Source: an uncultured Bacteroidota bacterium
GTDB lineage: Bacteria; Bacteroidota; Bacteroidia; Bacteroidales; GWA2-32-17
DNA: 45,566 bases
Assembly: GCA_903872185.1 (NCBI GenBank)
Contig: CAIQJL010000238.1
Coordinates: 1-45,566 of the forward strand
Reading direction: 5' to 3'
Shown here: positions 1 through 8,371 of the stretch, piece after piece
Layout of the letters: every line of letters begins with the position of its first letter
Numbering within the stretch: the stretch's first letter is position 1
Notes under the pieces: model-generated
What the model saw: the letters and a program-made list of their open reading frames with translations, nothing else
Told to the model about the DNA's origin: nothing
Databases searched by the model: none
Translations under genes and position numbers: made by a program

Positions 1-99
1 ATTAATAACTTATACGAAGCCGGCTTCAGCTATGCTGCAGTATTTGCAGTATACATCAAGGTACTCAACTTCAAAATGTCTTTTTCACAAGACAAGTAA
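1..99 (+). CDS. 3' end of an unidentified protein (partial)
   Basis: The first 33 codons form an open frame ending in TAA at 97-99 and continue off the left edge. The visible 32 residues are hydrophobic and aromatic (segment around SYAAVFAVYIKVL) and end in a short polar tail. A bidirectional-looking terminator hairpin lies 90 bases downstream, as expected for a real gene end. Too little is present to assign a family. It could be the end of a membrane or barrel protein, but that is a guess. Confidence 0.5.
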   Translation: MNNLYEAGFSYAAVFAVYIKVLNFKMSFSQDK

Positions 100-189
100 A
101 ACAATAAATTACTTGTTATACTTTAGGTAAATATACGAAGTATATAGATATAATGTTATGTTTTTTTGTAAAATTTTTATGAACATGAA

Positions 190-215
190 AAAACCTTCTG
201 TTTACAGAAGGTTTT
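190..215. terminator. Hairpin terminator between convergent genes
   Basis: Perfect 11-bp inverted repeat AAAACCTTCTG / CAGAAGGTTTT with a TTTA loop. It has an A-run on the left and a T-run on the right, so it can work in both directions. It lies between the gene ending at 99 and the leftward gene ending at 238. Confidence 0.6.
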
Positions 216-237
216 AGAGTATAAATGAAAAAATAAA

Positions 238-594
238 TTAATACAGTTCGGCTACTGTTTTATCATACTTAACCTGAAGTGCTATTTCACCTTTTTCGCC
301 ATACCATTTCCAGGTTCCGTTGCGCATTCCCATATCATAGTAACCCATTGTGCGAAGTTGACCATTTTTAAACCAGTCTTTATATTCGCCATGTTTAATC
401 CCATTTAAATATTGTTGCATAAACTGAGCTTGACCATTTTCGTAGTAAGTAATCTGCTTATCGTTTGGCTGAACTTCAGAAGTTTGTGAGCTAACACTGT
501 CTTGCGAAGCATCTGTAGGAGTTGCTTTCTGATTGTTACAAGACAAGGCTAATGTTAAGGGTAAACAAAGTAATAATGAGTATACTTTTCTCAT
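238..594 (-). CDS. MORN-repeat (YwqK-like) lipoprotein
   Basis: A 118-residue exported lipoprotein. Residues 1-18 are a basic, hydrophobic signal peptide ending in LALS before Cys19, the predicted lipidation site. Residues 20-45 are a polar Ser/Thr/Gln-rich linker. Residues 50-112 hold two to three MORN-type repeats of the form YxxNGQxxxxxxYxNGxxxGxxxxWxxNG, as in the YwqK/toxin-antitoxin-like family common in Bacteroidota. There is no acidic export signal after Cys19, so a periplasm-facing location is plausible. It has its own consensus promoter just upstream, so it is probably transcribed separately from the Omp85 gene. MORN proteins usually mediate protein or lipid contacts. The specific role is unknown. 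Confidence 0.8.
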   Translation of the reverse strand: MRKVYSLLLCLPLTLALSCNNQKATPTDASQDSVSSQTSEVQPNDKQITYYENGQAQFMQQYLNGIKHGEYKDWFKNGQLRTMGYYDMGMRNGTWKWYGEKGEIALQVKYDKTVAELY

Positions 595-619
595 GGCAAA
601 CTTGGTTTAAATTGTTTGT

Positions 620-651
620 CAAATATATCTGAATCGTTTCAGTAAAACAAA
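620..651 (-). promoter_or_regulatory. Bacteroidota-type promoter for the MORN lipoprotein gene
   Basis: On the minus strand, TTTG (648-651) is followed after 20 bp by TATATTTG (620-627), which matches the Bacteroidota -33/-7 consensus TTTG-N19-21-TAnnTTTG exactly. The start codon at 594 is 26 bases past the -7 box, giving a leader of roughly 20 nt. Confidence 0.6.
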
Positions 652-659
652 CTTTTTCA

Positions 660-2402
660 TTAAAATCTATTAACGAACCCAAAATGTACACGAGCAGTCT
701 TAAATTGCACACTATTTCCTAACTGATGTCCAAGGGCATAGCTGAAGGTAAAGATTCCTGCTTTTGTTTGAAACTCAATTCCTGCACCAAAACCCGCAGG
801 ATTATCATTTTTAACTTCAATGCTCTTATAATAAGCTTGATCGTAGAATGCAAAAAACGCAGAATTTTCTTCGAAAAGAAAACGTATTTCTGAACTTCCA
901 ATTAAATATTGTGAGGCATAAATACTTTCTTCGTCAAAACCGCGTAAAGTAGACAATCCACCTATTCGATACAACTCATTTTTAAAAAGTTTTTTCGTGT
1001 TAATATAACCTGATTGAACCCTTAATTTTAAAACCCACTTTCTGTACAAATTAGTATATTTTGAAATATCTGCATATTGCTCATTTCTAAACGAACTCAT
1101 TTGTATACCACTGTACAATAATGGATTAATTTCTGGATGTCGTTCAATAGTTTTTTTACCATATCCAGCCTGGAATTTAATTGAGTATCCATTTATTGGG
1201 TTAAATTTATTATCGAGCGAAGAATAAAATAAAGATATTCCAAATATATTTGAATTATAACTGGAAAGAGCAGGTAAAGTAGTTGTTGAGGATAATCCAG
1301 AAGTATAAAGCAAAGTTGATGATCCATTTTCATAATAAATGCCAATATTATTTGACCCGGTTAAATAAAAAGGAATCCCAATATGAGATGTAACTGTTAA
1401 AAAGGTGCTATCTTTTTTAAATAATTTTATTGAAGCAATTCCGCCAATTGGTTTGTTTAAAATATATGGGAGCTGGAATAATGCAAAAAGATTTTGTGAA
1501 GATGTTTCCAGCTTTTTCCAATTAAATTCAATCTTGTCATTTCTATGAAAAGAGTTTAATAAATTAAGAGAAATATCACCTGTAAGAAGAAATTTTCCCG
1601 TAATTTTTGGATCGGGCATAATTCCAAGTATTCCATTAAATTGATTTGCTTTTTTCTGTTTAATAAATAACCTAACCCTGGCTTTATTATTAATAAAAAA
1701 AATCTCTTGAGGCTTTTCAATTGTTACAAAGCTTAATTCTTTTAATAATCGGTTTATTTGAAATACCTTTTTTTCGCTATAATTTTTACAAGAAACGATT
1801 CCCAAATAATGTTTTAAAAAACTGTTTGATATTTTAACATTACCAGTAATTTCGAGACTATCAAAACGAATTAGCTCTCCGCTTTTTACTAAATATTTTG
1901 CTGATATTAATCCTGGTGAAATTTCAAAACTGTCTGTTTTAATACTTGCAAATGGATATCCATTATTTTCGTAGTTATTTATAATTCTATTTTTCGACTT
2001 TGAAATGTTTTCGATTAAAACAGGCTTTCCAACAAATTGTTTGTTTTTTGGAGAAAGATTAACCATTAAACCAGCTGCGGCATCTAGAAAACTAATTTCG
2101 CCCCACCTATATTTCACACCATTATATATATAGAAATATACAGTATCGTTAATTAACTTTGAAGAATCTATGGATGCCGAAATAAATCCATTGGCAATAA
2201 GGCAATTAACATATAGTCTTGAAATCGAATCTATTTTATTTTCAAAAATCTTTTTGGGCAAAGAATTATTGCACTTTTTACAAATTTCGTGTGGATTTTT
2301 TAAAATAACAGCAACTGTTTTTTGTGCTAATGCTCCAAGATTTGCAGCAGCAACAAAAAATAATAAAAACGCAATTCTTTTTAATTTTCTATAAAATTTC
2401 AC
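660..2402 (-). CDS. Omp85-family (BamA/TamA-like) outer membrane protein
   Basis: A 580-residue protein with a signal peptide (about 1-26, ending ALAQ), an N-terminal periplasmic part with one or more POTRA-like segments (about residues 95-245) and a C-terminal barrel. The key landmark is GGLSTLRGFDEE near residue 487, the (V/L)RGF loop motif of Omp85 barrels. The protein ends in a terminal Phe (GFVNRF), typical of proteins inserted by BamA. It is shorter than BamA (about 750-900 residues), so a TamA-like or FhaC-like accessory member is more likely than BamA itself. The start is GTG, overlapping the TGA of the upstream nitroreductase (GTGA, 2399-2402), so translation is probably coupled. A CxxC pair near residues 41-44 has no clear explanation. 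Confidence 0.82.
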   Translation of the reverse strand: MKFYRKLKRIAFLLFFVAAANLGALAQKTVAVILKNPHEICKKCNNSLPKKIFENKIDSISRLYVNCLIANGFISASIDSSKLINDTVYFYIYNGVKYRWGEISFLDAAAGLMVNLSPKNKQFVGKPVLIENISKSKNRIINNYENNGYPFASIKTDSFEISPGLISAKYLVKSGELIRFDSLEITGNVKISNSFLKHYLGIVSCKNYSEKKVFQINRLLKELSFVTIEKPQEIFFINNKARVRLFIKQKKANQFNGILGIMPDPKITGKFLLTGDISLNLLNSFHRNDKIEFNWKKLETSSQNLFALFQLPYILNKPIGGIASIKLFKKDSTFLTVTSHIGIPFYLTGSNNIGIYYENGSSTLLYTSGLSSTTTLPALSSYNSNIFGISLFYSSLDNKFNPINGYSIKFQAGYGKKTIERHPEINPLLYSGIQMSSFRNEQYADISKYTNLYRKWVLKLRVQSGYINTKKLFKNELYRIGGLSTLRGFDEESIYASQYLIGSSEIRFLFEENSAFFAFYDQAYYKSIEVKNDNPAGFGAGIEFQTKAGIFTFSYALGHQLGNSVQFKTARVHFGFVNRF

Positions 2403-3148
2403 TTATTATTTAAAAACCCTTGTTTCTCAAGAACATTCAATAACGAATTGGAGAAAGTAATATTGTCTTTTTTAGTATATCGTTTTTCGGTGAAAACCTG
2501 AGCTAGTGTTTCTAATTCATTAATTTTTAAAAGCTCAGCTGTTTGAGGTAACGATTCTTTTTCGAAATACGCTTTATCAATATCTTCTTTGGAATAATCT
2601 TTATATGACCCGAAATGAATAACCGATTCTAGTGGAAGCCTATCCGTTAAACCCGGAGCTTCATCTGGATAACCCAAAACAATTGCTGTTACAGGAACCA
2701 CAAACTTTGGAAGATTTAAAATATCAATAAATTTATCGGCCATATATGTGGTCGTTCCAAGATAACAAATACCTAATCCTTTTGCTTCTGCAGCAATACA
2801 GACATTTTGAGCAACTAAAAGCGCATCAATTGCAGCTGTAAAAAAAGATAAAAAATTATCGTAACCAGGAACCGCTTTTCTTTGCTCGCACCATTTGTTA
2901 AATCTATTAAAATCTGCGCAAAAAGTTAAAACTACAGGAGCTTGTTTAACAATATTTTGTTTAAAATGTGCTTCCCAGAGTTTTTCTTTTATTGCCTCCT
3001 CACGACTCACGATAATACTATATACCTGCATATTACCAGTGGTAGATGCTTTAGTTCCTGCAACTAAAATCTCGTTTAATAGCTCATCACTAATTTTATC
3101 AGATTTATACTTTCTTATTGATTTATGTTGCAAAAGAGAATTAATCAT
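2399..3148 (-). CDS. NADPH-dependent FMN nitroreductase family protein (NfsA/Frp-like)
   Basis: The N-terminal HKSIRKYKSDKIS motif (residues 8-20) is the FMN phosphate-binding signature of the nitroreductase fold, and the 249-residue length suits the NfsA/FRP subgroup. Other family blocks are an STTGNMQ stretch near residue 40 and GLGICYLGTT in the middle. Members are cytoplasmic flavin oxidoreductases using NAD(P)H to reduce nitro compounds, quinones or flavins. The physiological substrate cannot be read from sequence. I chose the ATG at 3148 rather than the one at 3181, because homologues begin just before the HxSIRKY motif and the extra 11 residues look like translated leader. It is the first gene of a two-gene unit with the Omp85 protein. 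Confidence 0.85.
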   Translation of the reverse strand: MINSLLQHKSIRKYKSDKISDELLNEILVAGTKASTTGNMQVYSIIVSREEAIKEKLWEAHFKQNIVKQAPVVLTFCADFNRFNKWCEQRKAVPGYDNFLSFFTAAIDALLVAQNVCIAAEAKGLGICYLGTTTYMADKFIDILNLPKFVVPVTAIVLGYPDEAPGLTDRLPLESVIHFGSYKDYSKEDIDKAYFEKESLPQTAELLKINELETLAQVFTEKRYTKKDNITFSNSLLNVLEKQGFLNNK

Positions 3149-3181
3149 ATTTTGAATGTTTTTACATACAAAGATGATCAT

Positions 3182-3392
3182 TTTTCTGTGTCAAAAAAAT
3201 GATTTTACCTAGCCCCGATTTCAAATTTAACCAACTTAATCGGTTTAGAAAAACTTGAAAAAGTTTTGATTTTGTAGACTTATTACTCACAGATTTAACA
3301 ACATACGCAAATACGCGAGAAAAATTACTTAAAAACTGAAAGAAAATTAATCATTAATTTTATTGTATTTTTTTTCTCTAAATAAATAGTTA
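3182..3392. other. Intergenic region between divergent genes
   Basis: About 210 bases of AT-rich DNA between the leftward nitroreductase and the rightward 42-residue lipoprotein gene. It presumably holds promoters for both. I see no convincing ORF, RNA gene or repeat in it. Confidence 0.4.
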
Positions 3393-3400
3393 TATATTTG
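3393..3400 (+). promoter_or_regulatory. -7 promoter element for the 42-residue lipoprotein
   Basis: TATATTTG matches TAnnTTTG and is followed by CA, a common start context. It lies 33 bases upstream of the ATG at 3434. No clear TTG stands at the usual -33 spacing, only a T-rich stretch. Confidence 0.45.
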
Positions 3401-3433
3401 CACAAAGATTTATTCAAAGAAAACTAAGGTCAA

Positions 3434-3562
3434 ATGAAAAAAATTGCAACTGTGTTTTTAGCCGCTTTAGTGCTTGCACTTGTATTAAATGCTTGCAAAA
3501 GTAGCGAACATTGCCCAGCATATGGTCAGGTTGAGACACCTCAAACTACCCAACACGGTTAA
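3434..3562 (+). CDS. Small (42-residue) secreted lipoprotein with HCPAYG motif
   Basis: An intact 43-codon frame, ATG at 3434 to TAA at 3560-3562, encodes 42 residues. Residues 1-20 are a textbook lipoprotein signal peptide (MKKIA, then a Leu/Val/Ala core ending LVLNA) before Cys21. The mature peptide is only 22 residues, begins CKSSEHCPAYG, and ends in a Gln/Thr-rich tail. Small lipoproteins with a CPAYG-type motif recur in Bacteroidota, which supports a real gene, but I know of no function. A -7 element lies upstream. The second cysteine (residue 27) could form an intermolecular disulfide or bind metal, but this is speculation. Confidence 0.72.
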   Translation: MKKIATVFLAALVLALVLNACKSSEHCPAYGQVETPQTTQHG

Positions 3563-3585
3563 TCCGGTTTTTTAACTTTTTTGTA

Positions 3586-3616
3586 TTGCTTTCACAAGTT
3601 TATTTCGATAAATTTG
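3586..3616 (+). promoter_or_regulatory. Promoter of the 3630 gene and lipA
   Basis: TTG (3586-3588), a 20-bp spacer and TAAATTTG (3609-3616) match the Bacteroidota promoter. The ATG at 3630 starts only 13 bases after the box, so the transcript would have a leader of under 10 nt. Confidence 0.5.
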
Positions 3617-3629
3617 TGAAATTTTTTTT

Positions 3630-4427
3630 ATGTACCGTTTCACTTTCATTTTATTACTTCTTCTTTTTTCATTAAGTGCTTTTTCACAGGGAGAACTTAA
3701 CGATGAAGTACGTGTAGTAACTGGAAATGAAAAAACCTATGCTGTATTAATAAATTCTAATGGCTGGGGTTTTAATTTACGAAGAGGAAAAAGATTGGAT
3801 GGTTTTAGAAAACGATTAATTGATTTTGATCTAGCATATGTAAAACATCCAAAGGAAATTAAAACACAGAATCCATACTTTGAAAACCAGAAAAGATTCG
3901 TTTTTGGAAAACTTAATACTCTGGTAACTTTTAGAGCTGGAATTGGACTACAAAAAGAAATTTATAGCAGATTTGATAAAGGAGGTATTGCCATTAAATA
4001 TTTTTACGAAGGAGGCATTTCTCTTGCATTATTAAAACCTGAATATTATCAGGTTGTTGATAGTGAAAAAGTTAGCAGCAACAAAAGAGTTCTATATACA
4101 AGCGATAAATTATTTGACTATAACATTCACCAGGTAAGCGACATATATAGCCGGTCGTCATTTTTTAAGGGGTTTAACGAAACTAAAGTAAAGCCTGGAT
4201 TATTTGTTAAATTCGGATTATCATTTGTTTACAGTAATTCCAACGATGCTATTAACGCTCTGGAAACAGGAGTAATTTTAGATTTTTACGCAACTGAATT
4301 ACCAATAATGGCAACTAAAAAGAACGATCCATATATAATTTCTTTATTTGTCAGCTATCGATTTGGAAGAGTTGGCATCAAAAACAAGAAAAATATTCTG
4401 ATTGAAAATGGATCAGAAGACTTATAA
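3630..4427 (+). CDS. Secreted outer-membrane-type protein of unknown function
   Basis: A 265-residue protein with a clear signal peptide (residues 1-19, Leu-rich, ending AFSQ). The mature part alternates polar and aromatic residues in a barrel-like pattern (FGKLNTLVTFRAGIG, AIKYFYEGGISLALL, KPGLFVKFGLSFVYS, YIISLFVSYRFGRVG), consistent with about eight to ten strands. I do not recognise a named family with certainty; similar unnamed proteins occur in Bacteroidota. It precedes lipA and overlaps its start by 20 bases, so the two are probably cotranscribed and translationally coupled, though no functional link to lipoylation is evident. Its short leader and promoter are described separately. Confidence 0.7.
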   Translation: MYRFTFILLLLLFSLSAFSQGELNDEVRVVTGNEKTYAVLINSNGWGFNLRRGKRLDGFRKRLIDFDLAYVKHPKEIKTQNPYFENQKRFVFGKLNTLVTFRAGIGLQKEIYSRFDKGGIAIKYFYEGGISLALLKPEYYQVVDSEKVSSNKRVLYTSDKLFDYNIHQVSDIYSRSSFFKGFNETKVKPGLFVKFGLSFVYSNSNDAINALETGVILDFYATELPIMATKKNDPYIISLFVSYRFGRVGIKNKKNILIENGSEDL

Positions 4428-5262
4428 AATAGATCCTAATAAACCAAAGGTAAAACTTCCTTCGGGTAAATCATATTTGTCTGTAAAACAAGTTGTAGAA
4501 GAAAAAAAACTTCACACAATATGCCAAAGTGGCAATTGTCCGAATTTAGCCGAATGCTGGGGGGCAGGTACTGCAACATTTATGATACTTGGAAATATTT
4601 GTACCCGTTCTTGTCGTTTCTGTTCTGTTGAAACAGGGAAACCACTACCTCCTGATATTGACGAACCAAACAAAATATCAGATTCAGTTAAACACATGAA
4701 ATTAACACATTGTGTAATTACTAGTGTTGACAGAGACGATTTAAAAGATGGTGGTGCTCAACATTGGGCAAATACAGTTAATTCAGTAAAATCAAAAAAC
4801 CCATTAACTACAATTGAAATTTTAATTCCTGATTTTAAATTTAATACATCAAATTTAGATATTATTATAAACTCTAAACCTAATATTATTTCGCACAATC
4901 TTGAAACAGTTGAAAGACTGACAAAACAAATAAGAGTTCAGGCAAAATACAATAGAAGTCTGGAAGTTTTAAAATACTTATTTGATAAGGGCGTAACTTC
5001 AAAAAGCGGAATTATGCTTGGTCTTGGAGAAACAATTGAAGAAATATTCAAAACCATGGATGACCTATTGAATACGGGATGTAGAATAATTACTATTGGT
5101 CAGTACTTGCAACCAACATCAAATAATGTAAAAGTTGAAAAATATTATTCTGAAGAAGAATTCAATACATTTAAAGAAATCGCCCTAAAAAAAGGATTTA
5201 AAATCGCAGAATGTGGAAGTTTAGTTCGTTCGTCTTATCATGCAGAAAAACATTTAATTTGA
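4408..5262 (+). CDS. lipA: Lipoyl synthase
   Basis: A radical-SAM enzyme that inserts two sulfurs into octanoyl groups on lipoyl domains (E2 subunits, GcvH). Both iron-sulfur sites are visible: the auxiliary cluster Cys39-x4-Cys44-x5-Cys50 (CQSGNCPNLAEC) and the radical-SAM cluster Cys65-x3-Cys69-x2-Cys72 (CTRSCRFC). The C-terminal RSSYHAE block carries the family's conserved Arg-Ser-Ser-Tyr, whose Ser ligates the auxiliary cluster. At 284 residues it has normal length. I prefer the ATG at 4408 over the TTG at 4402. It overlaps the upstream gene by 20 bases and the convergent apbE by 9. Likely clients in this window are the E2 at 29503 and GcvH at 44647. No lipB is nearby. Confidence 0.96.
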   Translation: MDQKTYKIDPNKPKVKLPSGKSYLSVKQVVEEKKLHTICQSGNCPNLAECWGAGTATFMILGNICTRSCRFCSVETGKPLPPDIDEPNKISDSVKHMKLTHCVITSVDRDDLKDGGAQHWANTVNSVKSKNPLTTIEILIPDFKFNTSNLDIIINSKPNIISHNLETVERLTKQIRVQAKYNRSLEVLKYLFDKGVTSKSGIMLGLGETIEEIFKTMDDLLNTGCRIITIGQYLQPTSNNVKVEKYYSEEEFNTFKEIALKKGFKIAECGSLVRSSYHAEKHLI

Positions 5263-6282
5263 TGGAATAATATATTTCTCCATCCCTTTTGATTGCCACG
5301 TTTTAAGAACTCCTTTTTCGTCAGAATAAATAAAATATGCTTCTAAAAATTTATGTTTTTCTACAAATTCTTTTCCTTTTTCAAGACCCATTACCATAAT
5401 TGGGGTATCGAAACCATCTGCAAGTGTTCCGTTATCAGCGACAATAGTAACACTTAATAAATTGTGATGAGTTGGATATCCTGTTTTGGGATTAATTGTA
5501 TGAGAATATTTTATACCATCTTCCTCAAAGAATTTTCTGTAGCTACCACTCGTTGTCACTGATTTTCCGGATATAGCAATAATTGTTTGTAATGGATTAT
5601 CTTCAGTTGCTTCTGGATTATCAATTCCAACTTTCCAGACTTCACCTTTATCGTTTAAACCTTTAGTACGAACTTCACCTCCAATTTCAACCATGTAGTC
5701 AGTTATTTTATTTGATTCAAGATACAAAGAAACATAATCAACAGTAAAACCTTGAGCAATCGAATTAAGATCGAGTTGTATTCTTGGATCTTCCTTAACT
5801 ATCTGATTGTTTTCTAATTTAATTTTATTCATTCCTACAAATTCTTTCAAACTATCAACCTTAGCCTGATCTAATTTAACTTTTGCAGATGGTAAAAATC
5901 CCCAAGCCTTAACAAGAGGAGCAACCGTAATATCAAAATAACCCTCTGTTTTCTCATATACCTTTACACTTGCATTATAAACTGCATTAAATAAATTATC
6001 AGTTTTTACATTTGCCTCGTTATTATTTATTCTTGAAATAATAGAGCTATCAACGTATTCGGACATTGAATTATTAATTTTATCAAATAAAGCAGTAATC
6101 TCTGGCAACTTTATACTGTCTGTAACTATTTTATATTTTATACTAAAGGTTGTTCCTTGAGTATTGCCAGCAAAATGAACATATTGACCTTTTAAAGGAT
6201 AATTTGTTGTTTTTTCTGTCGAATTATTTGAGCAAGCAAAGGCAATGCTTACAATTAATAGAATAAGTGTAAATTTTTTCAT
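5254..6282 (-). CDS. apbE: ApbE family FAD:protein FMN transferase (lipoprotein)
   Basis: A 342-residue exported flavin transferase that attaches FMN to Thr/Ser of client proteins such as NqrC, RnfG and some flavoreductases. Residues 1-16 are a lipoprotein signal peptide ending IAFA before Cys17. Family blocks are GYFDITVAPLVKAWGF (mid-N-terminal), DLNSIAQGFTVD (FAD-binding), MVEIGGEVRTKG, and YSHTINPKTGYP followed by a C-terminal D-T metal-binding region (DGFDTPIMVMG). It starts 9 bases after hutU and is probably cotranscribed with it. Its 3' end overlaps lipA by 9 bases, tail to tail. No client flavoprotein with a ThrSer-type acceptor motif is adjacent. Confidence 0.93.
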   Translation of the reverse strand: MKKFTLILLIVSIAFACSNNSTEKTTNYPLKGQYVHFAGNTQGTTFSIKYKIVTDSIKLPEITALFDKINNSMSEYVDSSIISRINNNEANVKTDNLFNAVYNASVKVYEKTEGYFDITVAPLVKAWGFLPSAKVKLDQAKVDSLKEFVGMNKIKLENNQIVKEDPRIQLDLNSIAQGFTVDYVSLYLESNKITDYMVEIGGEVRTKGLNDKGEVWKVGIDNPEATEDNPLQTIIAISGKSVTTSGSYRKFFEEDGIKYSHTINPKTGYPTHHNLLSVTIVADNGTLADGFDTPIMVMGLEKGKEFVEKHKFLEAYFIYSDEKGVLKTWQSKGMEKYIIPSN

Positions 6283-6291
6283 GGTAATTTG

Positions 6292-8298
6292 TTAAAACAA
6301 CGAGTTAATTAATTTATCATCAGCAATATTAGGAATTGTAACTTTTAAGTTTGGTTCTTTTTGCATAGCGCGTTTTATCGCAAAAACAGCTTCTTCATTT
6401 CTTGCCCAACTACGTCTTGAAATTCCATTATTTACATCCCAAAACAACATTCTTTGTAATCTAACATCAGCTTCTGCACTACCATCTAGCACCATTCCAA
6501 AACCACCATTTATTACTTCGCCCCAACCAACACCACCACCATTATGTATTGACACCCAAGTAGCTCCACGGAACGAATCGCCGATTACATTTTGAATTGC
6601 CATATCTGCAGTAAACTGCGACCCATCGTAAATATTTGAAGTTTCGCGAAATGGAGAATCGGTTCCCGAAACATCGTGATGATCACGGCCTAACACAACA
6701 GGTGCAGATATTTGTCCTTCTTTTACAGCTTTGTTAAATGCCTTTGCTATTTCAATTCTTCCTTCAGCATCTGCATAAAGAATTCTGGCCTGCGAACCAA
6801 CAACAAGTTTATTTTTCTTTGCTTCGTTTATCCATTTTACGTTATCAAGCATTTGTTGCTTAATTTCAATTGGAGCATCAGTGCTAAGTTTCTCTAAAAC
6901 ATTTGCAGCCAACTGATCAGTAAAATCTAAATCTTCTGATTTTGATGAAGTACAAACCCAACGAAATGGCCCAAATCCATAATCGAAACACATTGGTCCC
7001 ATAATATCCTGAACATATGAAGGATATTTAAAGCTTCCATCGGCTTTCATCATATCGGCTCCTGCACGACTAGCTTCTAATAAAAATGCATTTCCGTAAT
7101 CGAAAAAGTACATTCCACGTGAAGTCAAAGTGTTTATTGCAATTACTTGTCTGCGTAGTGATTCGTAAACTTTTTCTTTAAATTTTTCTGGTTCTTTTGC
7201 CATCATTTCATTTGATTCTTCAAATGTTAATCCAGCAGGATAATAACCACCAGCAAATGGATTATGAAGCGAAGTTTGGTCGCTTCCCATTTCAACATGA
7301 ATATTTTCTTTTACAAATTTTTCCCACAAATCAACAATATTACCTTGATATGCAATTGAAACTGATTCTTTATTTGCTTTTGCATTTTTAACTCTTTCGG
7401 CAAGTTTATCCAAATCAGAATAAACCTCATCAACCCAACCTTGAGAGTGGCGAGTATGTGTAGCTTTAGGATTTATTTCTGCAATTACTCCTATTGCTCC
7501 TGCAATAACTGCTGCTTTTGGCTGAGCACCTGACATGCCTCCCAATCCACTGGAAACGAATAGCTTTCCAGCAAGTGAGTCATTGTTTTTTGAAATTAAT
7601 CTACCTGCATTTAATATAGTAATTGTAGTTCCATGAACAATTCCTTGTGGCCCAATATACATAAATGAGCCGGCTGTCATTTGTCCATATTGCGAAACTC
7701 CTAAGGCATTAAATTTTTCATAATGATCTTTACCCGAATAATTTGGAATAACCATTCCATTTGTAACAACTACCCGCGGTGCTTCTTTGTGTGAAGGAAA
7801 AAGTCCCATTGGATGACCAGAATACATAACTAAAGTTTGTTCGTCTGTCATTTCACTAAGGTACTTCATTGTTAATAGATATTGCGCCCAATTTTGAAAA
7901 ACAGCACCATTTCCACCATAAGTAATTAATTCGTGAGGATGCTGAGCAACTGCATGATCTAAATTATTGCTTAGCATAAGCATAATTGCAGCTGCTTGAA
8001 GCGATTTATGAGGAAATTCGTTTATACTTCTTGCATAAATTTTATAATCGGGACGTAAACGATACATGTAAATTCGTCCATAAGTATTTAACTCTGAAAG
8101 AAATTCGGGAGCAAGTATTTTATGTTGTGATTCTGGAAAATACCTTAGTGCGTTTTTTAGTGCAAGTTTTTTTTCGCCTGAACTTAGAATATCTTTTCTT
8201 TTTGGGGCATGATTTACATTTAAATCATACTCTTTTTGTTTTGGTAAAATTTCAGGTATCCCCTGTTTAATCGAATTTTGAAAATCCTGGGCAGTCAT
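6292..8298 (-). CDS. hutU: Urocanate hydratase (urocanase), long form
   Basis: Converts urocanate to imidazolone propionate in histidine degradation, using tightly bound NAD+ as an electrophile. Diagnostic blocks are TYGGNGAVFQNWAQY, YSGHPMGLFPSH, the glycine-rich NAD-binding stretch SGLGGMSGAQPKAA, the Cys-containing block GPMCFDYGFGPFRWVCTS, and the GRDHHDVSGTDSP region. At 668 residues it is longer than the well-known Pseudomonas/Bacillus enzymes (about 555) and closer to the longer form in animals and many Bacteroidota. No hutH, hutI or formiminotransferase gene is nearby. The only close partner is apbE, 9 bases downstream. A near-consensus -7 (TAACTTTA on the minus strand, 8322-8329) lies upstream. 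Confidence 0.95.
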   Translation of the reverse strand: MTAQDFQNSIKQGIPEILPKQKEYDLNVNHAPKRKDILSSGEKKLALKNALRYFPESQHKILAPEFLSELNTYGRIYMYRLRPDYKIYARSINEFPHKSLQAAAIMLMLSNNLDHAVAQHPHELITYGGNGAVFQNWAQYLLTMKYLSEMTDEQTLVMYSGHPMGLFPSHKEAPRVVVTNGMVIPNYSGKDHYEKFNALGVSQYGQMTAGSFMYIGPQGIVHGTTITILNAGRLISKNNDSLAGKLFVSSGLGGMSGAQPKAAVIAGAIGVIAEINPKATHTRHSQGWVDEVYSDLDKLAERVKNAKANKESVSIAYQGNIVDLWEKFVKENIHVEMGSDQTSLHNPFAGGYYPAGLTFEESNEMMAKEPEKFKEKVYESLRRQVIAINTLTSRGMYFFDYGNAFLLEASRAGADMMKADGSFKYPSYVQDIMGPMCFDYGFGPFRWVCTSSKSEDLDFTDQLAANVLEKLSTDAPIEIKQQMLDNVKWINEAKKNKLVVGSQARILYADAEGRIEIAKAFNKAVKEGQISAPVVLGRDHHDVSGTDSPFRETSNIYDGSQFTADMAIQNVIGDSFRGATWVSIHNGGGVGWGEVINGGFGMVLDGSAEADVRLQRMLFWDVNNGISRRSWARNEEAVFAIKRAMQKEPNLKVTIPNIADDKLINSLF

Positions 8299-8371
8299 TC
8301 TTTATTAATATTATTTAGCCGTAAAGTTATAATTTGGAAATAAGAATATTCAAGAATTAAATCATAAAATA

